Position numbers and translations under genes: made by a program. From CAZJLN01 sp964540765 (GTDB lineage: Bacteria; Chloroflexota; Anaerolineae; Anaerolineales; Anaerolineaceae), in assembly GCA_964540765.1 (NCBI GenBank), contig CAZINW010000024.1:1-31125 (forward strand): DNA of 31,125 nt. Reading direction: 5' to 3'. This document shows, one piece after another, positions 24,523 to 31,125 of the stretch (positions within the stretch are counted from its first letter, which is position 1; each line of letters starts with the position of its first letter). The notes under the pieces were generated by a model. That model made no database searches and was not told the DNA's origin. It saw only the letters and a program-made list of their open reading frames with translations.

Positions 24523-27500
24523 TTAGCCCAAGGTTGGCTCCAAAGTTGGCGTCTCGGTTGGAACATCAGTTGATGTCTCGGTGGGCTCAAAGGTCGGTGT
24601 ATTCGTTGGTTCAATCGGCAGATCGGTCGGGAAGGGGGTTGGTGTATTGGTCGGTTCAAGGGTCGGTGTATCGGTTGGCGTTGGGGTCATCGTTGGTGTC
24701 ATCGTCGGCGTTTCAATGGATGTGGCAGTGGGAGTAGGAATCGCAATGGTTAACAGGATCTTCTTGGATGCCTGCGTATCATTCGTGCTGTAGATCGTAA
24801 TGCGCAGCGTGACAACACCTGCTTTAACCTCGGTTAAGTCCCATTCATAGATCTTGGCGCTCGCACGCACGGGAGCAGTCTCATGGTTCACCAGAACTTC
24901 CCATTCATTGGGGTTCTCACCAATCCCATAATCCAAGCGGTACTCTTTAAAGTTGGATGTTGCGTCAATCACACCGACGATGTCCAAAGGAGACACATTA
25001 ATGGTTTGTCCATTGCCAATCCCGTGAAACTCAATGATGGGACGGGAGTCATTGAGCGTGCACTCACGGCTGGGCGCGAAAAAGATGGGGCTGGTAAATC
25101 CAAACTTGTCCAGCCAACTTCTCCCGGCATCATTTTCCGTCAGCCATTTTATCGCACTGTTATCACTGACATTCAGGGCAAATTTTTCATCCACAAATTC
25201 ATTACAATCAGCGGATGCCAACAGACCTGTCCATGTGTCCACATTGACTTTTGCCCAAAGGTCAGCAGACCTGGGCAAAGGCAATTGGTCAGACGCAAAA
25301 ATCTCCGATCTCTGTTCAGGGCACCACTCCGAAGGCTCCGTCCCGGAAATACTACAAATCACCCGGTCAACAATGCCTGCAGGTCGTGAAAATGCAGAGG
25401 GATTACCACCGGTCAAATACTGGATGCCAAATTGCATCACGTTGGCCCAAATGGGAGCAGCCCCCGTTAAACCCGATGTGTTTACCATCGGTGTGTAATC
25501 TGCATTACCCACCCAAACCCCAACCACCAGGTCAGGAGTGTATCCAATTGTCCAATTGTCACGGAAATCATTGGTGGTGCCTGTTTTTGCAGCCGCCTGG
25601 AAGGGCAGGTTGATCACAGGGTTCGTCCCAAAAGCCGGGATCCTTGCATTCGTGTCTGACAGGATCATTGAAAGTAAATAGGCGTGTTCAGCCCGCACAA
25701 TTTGATCACCGCTGGGTGCTTGATATTCATAGACTGTACTGCCGGAATGATCGACAATCTTCGTAATTGCCACAGGCGACACTTTCCGACCAGAATTGGC
25801 AAGCACGGAGTATGCGCCTGTCATTTCAAGCAAACTGACCTCACCACCACCCAGCGTAAGGGAAAGCCCATAATCATCCCGTGTCAGGCTGGTTATCCCC
25901 AGGCGTTTTGCAGTCTCAATAAAGCCGTCGGGGTAATTGGTGTTCGGATCATCGTAAATGCCCACATACGCCAGTGTTTTTACAGCAGGGATATTGTAGG
26001 AGTTGGCAAGCGCAGTCCGAACCGTCACAGGTCCATGGAATTTCCCGTCATAATTGACGGGCTGATATGGCGGTCGTTGGTCATCCGGGTTTCCTGAAGG
26101 TGGAAAATCGGAAGGCACATCCCATATCAGGGTTGAGGGTGTCCAACCTTTTTCAAAAGCGGCAAGATATGTGATCGGCTTGATGGCTGAACCGGGTTGG
26201 CGGGTCTCGGTCAATGCCATATTCACCTGACCACTAATGCTTTCATTGTAAAAGTCAGCCGAGCCAACCATAGCCAAAATCTCTCCGGTTGCAGGCTTCA
26301 TCGCCACAACCGCCCCATTGGAAGCATTATTGGCTGCCATGGCTTCCACCTGTTGGCGCACATAAAGCTCAGCTTGTTTCTGCAGTTCGGGGTCCAATGT
26401 CGTGTAAACTGTAAAGCCGGATCGATAGATGGTCTGTGGGTCATACTGGGCTTCCAATAGGGATTGGACGTAAACCACCCAGTGTGGATAGGTCATTTTG
26501 AAGGTCGGTGAATTAAATTCATAAGCTTCCAATGTTTCAGCAGCCTGGAGTGCGCTGACAGCGTCCACACAGACTTCCTGCTGATTGGTGCTGACGTAAA
26601 TACAGTTCTCCTCCTCCTGGCTCATTTCATACATCAGCACCAAAACATCCCGGTTGCGTGCCAATGTCGCCTCACGATTATTATAAATATCATAGACAGA
26701 AGGCGCCTGCGGAAGACCTGCCAAAAAGGAAGCCTGCCATAAAGTCAATTGATCCGAGGTTGTATCAAAGTAGGTTTCAGCTGCGGCTTCAATCCCATAT
26801 GCGAGGTTACCATAGAATATTTCATTGAGATAAAGTTCAAGGATATCTTCCTTGGAATATCGGCGGTCGATTTCTGCAGCCAGGATGATTTCCCTGGCTT
26901 TACGTGAATAGGATTGATCAAAACGTTCATCAGGCAGGAGAAGCATGCGCGCCAATTGTTGAGTTATCGTGGATGCACCTGAAACAATTTCACCAGCAAC
27001 GTAATTTTGATACAAGGCACGCACCAGTGCTACCGGGTCAAATCCGGGGTGATTGTAATACTCCTTGTCTTCTGTGGCGATGGTCGCTGCAATCAGGTAG
27101 GGTGAAATTTCTTCAAGTGGTACAAAGGTTCGTTTCCCTGCATTCGGATCAATTATTTCGTATAAGACGTTGCCGTTTCGATCCAGGATACGCGTGGTCT
27201 CAAATTGTGAAACCCGCTCCCTTAATTCTTCTACATCAGGCAGTGATGAGGCAATGCGGAAATACTGGTAAATCCCGATCGATCCCACGATGACTATGAT
27301 GAAAATCCCGATAAAAAGCATGAAAAGGAATACTCTCCGGGAACACCCAGATGATTTGCCTGCTTTCTTTTTGCTTTTTCGTCTGACCCTGATAGGCTTT
27401 GTTCCTTCCTGTTGTGTTGATTTACTTTTCGGTGGAACACTTTTAGCAGGTGTACCCGCGTATGCAGCCGGGGTGACCCGTGTTGCCTGCCAATCCATCT

Positions 27501-28332
27501 CGGTTACAGGTTTAGGTAGACTCTCACCACCTGTGGTAGGGGTCAATGGCACTTCTTTCGGCGGCGGTAGCGTCGGAATGTCATCTTCAATTCTTCTCAT
27601 AACCTGCGGCTTAATTTCTTTATCAGGCGCGCCTGGCGAAACATCAACTCTTGTTTCAAGGAGCCGCGTTGCTTCTGATTCTGCGCCCTGCTCAGCCATT
27701 TGCCCCGTCCCATCCAGGGGTGCCTTATTCTCCTCAGGTTGCCCGGTTGTTGGCAGAGCTGGTTCTTTTGTCACGTCCAGGATCGGGATCGTGTCGTAAT
27801 CTTCCAAACTGCCAAACCATGCTATCCCCTTATCCTCATTTGGTTCATCGTGATGCTCAGAGTCACCAATTTCTCTTGTGTCCTTTATCACCTGAGAAGA
27901 AGTTAGTGGGATTTCCTGGGTGATCTCATCGTCACCAACTTTGGTTTGATCGATTTTGATCGGTGATGGTTCACCGGTGTCAGACCTTTCAGGCAATGGC
28001 GAATCAACTGCCGCGGGTTCTTCAAGTTCCCTTTTTTCTGATGTAACAGCTTCAGGCATTTTGGGAGTGGACGCCTGATCGGTTTGATCCACACTTTCTT
28101 CAGCAGGAAGCAGGTCGTTTTTCTCTGCACTTACCAGGGCATCCAAGTCTTCTCCCACATGTTCACTTGATCCATCAGCCGTGGAAGATTTTAATAGTTC
28201 AACGCCCTCGCTGGGATGATCCTCTGAATCAGGTGCTGCTTTTATTTCTGTGGATCCAACCTGATCCCCGTTTTCATGATCCCCATTGCTTTCTGGGTCC
28301 TCAGAGTCTTGTAAAGTCATATGATCATCCAT
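24523..28332 (-). CDS. Class A penicillin-binding protein with long acidic cytoplasmic region
   Basis: A 1269-residue bifunctional peptidoglycan glycosyltransferase/transpeptidase. Residues 1-310 are acidic, Ser/Thr/Pro-rich and probably disordered. A basic patch (314-332) and one transmembrane helix (about 333-357) follow. The GT51 domain (about 380-545) has the catalytic Glu in ATEDKEYYNHPG (E421) and GASTITQQLARML (452-464). The transpeptidase domain shows SAIK (S715-K718, nucleophile S715), SYN (778-780) and KTGT (916-919). An Ig-like beta domain (about 1090-1198) precedes a TP-rich tail of about 70 residues. No Shine-Dalgarno is seen before the ATG at 28332. A TAAAAT box lies 8-13 bases upstream, so the mRNA could be nearly leaderless. 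Monocistronic as far as can be seen. Confidence 0.95.
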   Translation of the reverse strand: MDDHMTLQDSEDPESNGDHENGDQVGSTEIKAAPDSEDHPSEGVELLKSSTADGSSEHVGEDLDALVSAEKNDLLPAEESVDQTDQASTPKMPEAVTSEKRELEEPAAVDSPLPERSDTGEPSPIKIDQTKVGDDEITQEIPLTSSQVIKDTREIGDSEHHDEPNEDKGIAWFGSLEDYDTIPILDVTKEPALPTTGQPEENKAPLDGTGQMAEQGAESEATRLLETRVDVSPGAPDKEIKPQVMRRIEDDIPTLPPPKEVPLTPTTGGESLPKPVTEMDWQATRVTPAAYAGTPAKSVPPKSKSTQQEGTKPIRVRRKSKKKAGKSSGCSRRVFLFMLFIGIFIIVIVGSIGIYQYFRIASSLPDVEELRERVSQFETTRILDRNGNVLYEIIDPNAGKRTFVPLEEISPYLIAATIATEDKEYYNHPGFDPVALVRALYQNYVAGEIVSGASTITQQLARMLLLPDERFDQSYSRKAREIILAAEIDRRYSKEDILELYLNEIFYGNLAYGIEAAAETYFDTTSDQLTLWQASFLAGLPQAPSVYDIYNNREATLARNRDVLVLMYEMSQEEENCIYVSTNQQEVCVDAVSALQAAETLEAYEFNSPTFKMTYPHWVVYVQSLLEAQYDPQTIYRSGFTVYTTLDPELQKQAELYVRQQVEAMAANNASNGAVVAMKPATGEILAMVGSADFYNESISGQVNMALTETRQPGSAIKPITYLAAFEKGWTPSTLIWDVPSDFPPSGNPDDQRPPYQPVNYDGKFHGPVTVRTALANSYNIPAVKTLAYVGIYDDPNTNYPDGFIETAKRLGITSLTRDDYGLSLTLGGGEVSLLEMTGAYSVLANSGRKVSPVAITKIVDHSGSTVYEYQAPSGDQIVRAEHAYLLSMILSDTNARIPAFGTNPVINLPFQAAAKTGTTNDFRDNWTIGYTPDLVVGVWVGNADYTPMVNTSGLTGAAPIWANVMQFGIQYLTGGNPSAFSRPAGIVDRVICSISGTEPSEWCPEQRSEIFASDQLPLPRSADLWAKVNVDTWTGLLASADCNEFVDEKFALNVSDNSAIKWLTENDAGRSWLDKFGFTSPIFFAPSRECTLNDSRPIIEFHGIGNGQTINVSPLDIVGVIDATSNFKEYRLDYGIGENPNEWEVLVNHETAPVRASAKIYEWDLTEVKAGVVTLRITIYSTNDTQASKKILLTIAIPTPTATSIETPTMTPTMTPTPTDTPTLEPTNTPTPFPTDLPIEPTNTPTFEPTETSTDVPTETPTLEPTLG
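24540..24735. repeat. Imperfect tandem repeats encoding the Thr-Pro tail of the PBP
   Basis: On the plus strand the unit is a variant of GGTCGGTGTATCGGTTGG, repeated irregularly. It encodes TPT, EPTNTPT and similar runs at residues 1199-1267. Such a tail may span or anchor in the wall, and the copy number is likely to vary between strains. Confidence 0.75.
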
Positions 28333-28441
28333 GTCAATATTTTAGCATAGTTGGCATTTCGATTAATGACGGAATTATTCCCCCTTATGTTCCCATTTTA
28401 GAAGTAATATGCACCATCATAAACAATCTTCAGGATTAAGC

Positions 28442-28471
28442 TTGAATGTTTTGAAGTGATGTTGGTAAAAT
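28442..28471 (+). promoter_or_regulatory. Promoter candidate of the EamA transporter gene
   Basis: TTGAAT (28442-28447) and TAAAAT (28466-28471) with an 18-bp spacer. The in-frame GTG at 28456 lies inside it, which supports the later ATG at 28492 as the start. Confidence 0.5.
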
Positions 28472-28491
28472 TCAAACAAGGACGACACATT

Positions 28492-29583
28492 ATGATTTCA
28501 AAAAAGACCTTTTCCCTGCCCATCATCCAGGCACTTCTTGCAGCCATTTTGTTTGCTGCCTCCGCTCCCTTGTCCAAATTATTTTTGAGTGATGTCGATC
28601 CCATACCGCTGGCAGCTTTTTTATACCTTGGCAGCGGGTTCGGTGCATTGACCTTGATTGGATTGCAGAAACTCATGCGCCCGGAGCGCATCAAAGAAGC
28701 GCACCTCTCCCGTCCGGATGTTCCATGGCTGCTTGGTGCTGTCTTCATCGGGGGTGTGCTTGCCCCCATTGCGTTGCTTTTCGGCTTGCAGACAACCCCT
28801 GCCTCCACAGCCTCGCTCCTGCTCAATTTTGAGAGTATCGCAACCGCCCTAATTGCTGCCATTTTCTTTAAAGAAGCCATCGGCAAGCGCATCGCCTGGG
28901 CTATCGGACTGGTAACGCTGGCCTGCAGCCTGCTCACCCTGACCTGGGGTGATTGGGGCTTTTCCCCTGGTGCTTTTATCATTCTTGCCGCCTGCTTTTG
29001 CTGGGGTTTGGACAATAACTTCACCAATCAAATCTCTGCCAGGGATCCTCTCCAAATTGTTGTTTTTAAAGGACTGGGCGCAGGCACTTTTTCCCTGCTC
29101 CTGACATTTCTCCTTGATAAACCCCTGCCAGGTCTTAAGACCATCTTTTTGGCTGGCGCACTTGGGGCAGTCAGCTATGGTCTCAGCATTGCGCTGATCA
29201 TTCTGGCAATGCGCGCATTGGGTTCAGCCCGGGCTTATGCCTTGTTTGGCAGCGCGCCATTCATCGGTGTGTTCATCAGTTTCTTGCTTTTTAAAGAAGA
29301 ACCATCCTTGAATCTCTGGTTGGCACTCCCACTCATGCTGCTTGGCGCCTGGTTGATGCTTTCAGAGCATCATGTCCACAGCCACGAACATCTTAGCCTT
29401 ACGCATGACCACACTCACACACACATGGATGAACATCACAACCACGCCCCGGAGGAAGGCCCCCCGCTGGTAAACAACCAGCACAGCCATCCTCACCAGC
29501 ATGAATACCTCATTCATACGCACGCCCACACCCCGGATATCCATCACCGGCATACACACAGCAAAGATGGAGATGGATCATAA
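28492..29583 (+). CDS. EamA/DMT-family transporter with a histidine-rich C-terminal tail
   Basis: A 363-residue polytopic membrane protein with two EamA repeats (about 9-152 and 160-290) and some ten hydrophobic helices, as in drug/metabolite transporters. The first repeat contains TTPASTASLLLNFESIATALIA (101-122), a typical DMT helix 4 pattern. Residues 292-363 are a hydrophilic tail with 23 His, in runs such as HVHSHEH, HDHTHTH and HSHPHQH. His tails of this kind bind Zn, Ni or Co in several transporters and chaperones, so a metal-linked role is inferred. Substrate and direction are unknown. AAGGA lies about 10 nt upstream of the ATG. An esterase fragment follows after 26 bases. Confidence 0.8.
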   Translation: MISKKTFSLPIIQALLAAILFAASAPLSKLFLSDVDPIPLAAFLYLGSGFGALTLIGLQKLMRPERIKEAHLSRPDVPWLLGAVFIGGVLAPIALLFGLQTTPASTASLLLNFESIATALIAAIFFKEAIGKRIAWAIGLVTLACSLLTLTWGDWGFSPGAFIILAACFCWGLDNNFTNQISARDPLQIVVFKGLGAGTFSLLLTFLLDKPLPGLKTIFLAGALGAVSYGLSIALIILAMRALGSARAYALFGSAPFIGVFISFLLFKEEPSLNLWLALPLMLLGAWLMLSEHHVHSHEHLSLTHDHTHTHMDEHHNHAPEEGPPLVNNQHSHPHQHEYLIHTHAHTPDIHHRHTHSKDGDGS

Positions 29584-29609
29584 AGATCAATGCTGGAAGA
29601 CGATCATTT

Positions 29610-29817
29610 ATGAAACCTTTATTGAGGGGCTTGCTCATTTTGCTGATCCTGATCATCCTGGCGTCAGCAACCCTGCTTGCTTCGTACTTCCCTGCCAACA
29701 AAACCAATGGGGAGATCCTTACCTCTGGAGAAGTGCGCAGGTTCCTCCTTTATCTACCGGAGAGCTATGATCCTGCTACCCCTGCACCATTGGTTATCAA
29801 TATTCATGGCTTTTTTC
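29610..29817 (+). pseudogene. 5' fragment of a secreted esterase (PHB-depolymerase/LpqC-like)
   Basis: The first 69 codons read MKPLLRGLLILLILIILAS, a signal or anchor sequence, followed by SGEVRRFLLYLPESYDPATPAPLVINIHGF. That is the standard N-terminus of alpha/beta-hydrolase esterases of COG3509, ending at the oxyanion-hole HG motif. Homology stops abruptly there and the frame runs into unrelated codons up to a stop at 29906. The catalytic Ser, Asp and His are absent, so the product cannot be active. The break coincides with the point where helicase-like sequence starts in another frame. Confidence 0.75.
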
Positions 29818-30494
29818 GATGGTCGCCAAACCGGCACGCGCAATATTCAAGACCGGGTGATGATGCCTCTGCAAGCCAACGGACTGAGAGTGTCCATCCT
29901 GGGTAGTAATGTTGACCCGCGCAAGCGGGAAGAATGGATTGCCAAACGGGTGAATACCATCGATGCACTGATCTGTAACCCTCGGCTTGTGGAAACGGGT
30001 CTCGACCTGGTGCAATTCTCAACCGTGGTGTTCTTCGAAATCGAATATTCACTCTATACGTTGTGGCAAAGTGTCCGACGTGTATGGCGTTTAGGGCAGA
30101 CCCAACCTGTGAAAGCGATTTTCTCAGTCTACACGTCAGCAATGGAAGCCACAGCCCTGTCTTTGATGGGAAAAAAATGAAGGCTGCCCAACTCGTCTAT
30201 GGAGATGAGGGCGGAGGTGCGATTGTCCCGGAGGAAGAAGGCGACTTTCTCACTCAACTGGCGCGCGATGCGTTGGATGGAGCGAAGCTCTCTGATTTAC
30301 AGACCTTGTTTGCTGATGATCTTCAGGTGAGTCACAACCCGTTGGGCAGCCTGACGACACCGAGCGCTGTTATTGTTCCGGGTCCGAAAGTGATGACCTG
30401 GGATGATTGGGTGAGGCAGAGGACGGTGGTGGTCAGGCGGACACGAAGGAAGGAGGTAGTGCCGGAAGGTCAGATGGGGTTGGGATTTAAGTAA
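29811..30494 (+). pseudogene. 3' fragment of an SNF2-type helicase, with a frameshift
   Basis: From 29818 the +1 frame reads RQTGTRNIQDRVMMPL, then ALICNPRLVETGLDLVQFSTVVFFEIEYSLYTLWQSVRRVWRLGQTQPVKAIF. This is the C-terminal RecA-like lobe of an SNF2-family helicase, including motif V-like ETGLDL and motif VI-like QSVRRVWRLGQ. The frame closes with TGA at 30178-30180, directly after a run of seven A (30171-30177). The continuation (KAAQLVYGDEGGGAIVPEEEGDFLTQLARDAL) is in another frame up to TAA at 30492-30494. One extra A would restore the frame. The N-terminal lobe with Walker A and DExx is missing. A terminator follows at once. Confidence 0.8.
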
Positions 30495-30527
30495 ACGGGT
30501 TCAGGGTTATTCCTGAGCCCGTTTTTT
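30495..30527 (+). terminator. Terminator after the helicase fragment, shared with the convergent gene
   Basis: An 11-bp stem with one G-U pair (30495-30505 with 30512-30522), a 6-nt loop and six T (30522-30527). It starts at the base after the helicase stop. The stop codon of the opposing gene lies in its loop (30507-30509). For leftward transcripts the tail TTTACTTAAA is only moderately U-rich. Confidence 0.9.
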
Positions 30528-31125
30528 GTGGTGCACCTCTGGTTTTTCCCCTAGCTCTACCCGCAACTTGTTCAGTGTGATAGCCAGGTCATCAATTATT
30601 TTAAGAGCTAATCGTTCAAAATCATAATTATCGATGCCTGGCTCTTTTTCCTTCCCTTTCTTGGTATTTTTAGGTCTTTCTGGCGTTGGCTCGAACAATT
30701 CCATCCATTTTAAAATTGTTACCATTATAAATTGCTCTGTTTCATCTAGGGCATCGAGAGCAACAGGATCTATTTCACCGGATTTATCAATTTGGCTGAT
30801 TTTCATCAGTAATAAAATTGGTATTAAGCGTGACAAATCAATAAACAAATTAGAAGCGAGCCTATCCTTTTCATCTCCATGATAATAAGCAAACGGGTTA
30901 TTATCAGGTCGCAATCGATCTAGAACTAACAGGATGTTTTCATAAGACTTAAGCGGGTATGCTTTACCAGGTAATGATGCCCGGTGTTCCCATATTCTTA
31001 AAATTGTTTCGGTTGCTTCCTTCTGGGCTTTGTTTCGCTCATCCTCTGTTTTACCATTCTCTGCTTTATCGATAAGCTCAGCCAAGTGGTGGGACATCCA
31101 TCGCCCAAGGGTATCTACACCATTC
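30507..31125 (-). CDS. Uncharacterised helix-rich protein, partial at the window edge
   Basis: At least 205 codons, mostly helical and charged. It contains WEHRASLPGKAYPLKSYENILLVLDRLRPDNNPF (36-69 counted from the ATG at 31097) and a Lys-rich linker (ERPKNTKKGKEKEPG). No catalytic motif, signal peptide or convincing membrane segment is present; one hydrophobic stretch, LSRLIPILLLMKI, is short. The ATG at 31097 has no ribosome-binding site. The nine codons upstream are open and read NGVDTLGRW, which joins naturally to MSHHLAELIDKAE, so the gene probably begins outside the window. It converges on the SNF2 fragment, with 12 bases between stop codons. The family is not one I can name. Confidence 0.6.
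   Translation of the reverse strand, partial: NGVDTLGRWMSHHLAELIDKAENGKTEDERNKAQKEATETILRIWEHRASLPGKAYPLKSYENILLVLDRLRPDNNPFAYYHGDEKDRLASNLFIDLSRLIPILLLMKISQIDKSGEIDPVALDALDETEQFIMVTILKWMELFEPTPERPKNTKKGKEKEPGIDNYDFERLALKIIDDLAITLNKLRVELGEKPEVHHKKRAQE

Noticed and set aside
24540..24735. Possible CRISPR-like array
   Set aside because: Units are irregular, contiguous without spacers and translate as TPT-rich protein in the PBP frame.
24447..24793. Open frames on both strands rich in Arg/Pro or Gly/Val at the PBP 3' end
   Set aside because: They are shadows produced by the tandem repeats that encode the Thr-Pro tail.
30171..30180. Programmed -1 frameshift in the helicase
   Set aside because: The slippery run is right, but the gene lacks its N-terminal half and there is no clear stimulatory structure; decay or an indel error is simpler.

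Overview
This window (about 31 kb, mid-range GC, dense coding) looks like a chromosomal segment of a Chloroflexota bacterium, most likely class Anaerolineae. That is inference from gene content: a K+-independent membrane pyrophosphatase, a stand-alone TrpB2, an archaeal-type prolyl-tRNA synthetase, a two-domain ThyX, a bifunctional PBP with a Thr-Pro rich tail, and several lipoproteins and orphan families typical of that class. I see no transposase, integrase, CRISPR array, rRNA or tRNA gene.

Layout. 1-4.8 kb (+): an FtsB/DivIC-like division protein with its own terminator, a methyltransferase, then MazG-like pyrophosphohydrolase, LOG-family protein, ProS and a HEAT-like repeat protein, closed by a bidirectional terminator. 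4.8-10.5 kb (-): a lipoprotein, hppA, an orphan protein, and trpB2 preceded by a complete tryptophan T-box leader (UGG specifier, UGGC bulge, terminator, consensus promoter). 10.6-20.3 kb (-): the nusA-rnpM-infB-rbfA-nrnA-truB translation/RNA operon, followed by ribF and thyX and then a small lipoprotein. The operon starts at a sigma-70-like promoter with an attenuator-like pair of alternative hairpins in the leader. 20.3-24.5 kb (+): a GH13 alpha-glucosidase and a degenerate DNA-methylase-like protein. 24.5-28.3 kb (-): a 1269-residue class A penicillin-binding protein. 28.4-31.1 kb: a His-tailed EamA transporter, then a broken region in which the N-terminus of an esterase runs directly into the C-terminus of an SNF2-type helicase, facing an uncharacterised protein that runs off the window edge.

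How the genes fit together. The nusA cluster supplies transcription elongation, initiation factor 2, 30S maturation, nanoRNA turnover and tRNA pseudouridylation. RibF makes FAD and its stop overlaps the start of thyX, whose product needs FAD for dTMP synthesis. The T-box ties TrpB2 output to tRNA-Trp charging.

The most interesting items are the ThyX whose two halves carry complementary parts of the ThyX motif, the terminator-like hairpin inside the Trp T-box, the methylase-like protein that has lost its catalytic motifs, a lipoprotein that resembles a heme-c domain without the heme-binding cysteines, and the esterase/helicase junction at the right edge, which may be the scar or margin of an accessory (possibly defence-related) island.
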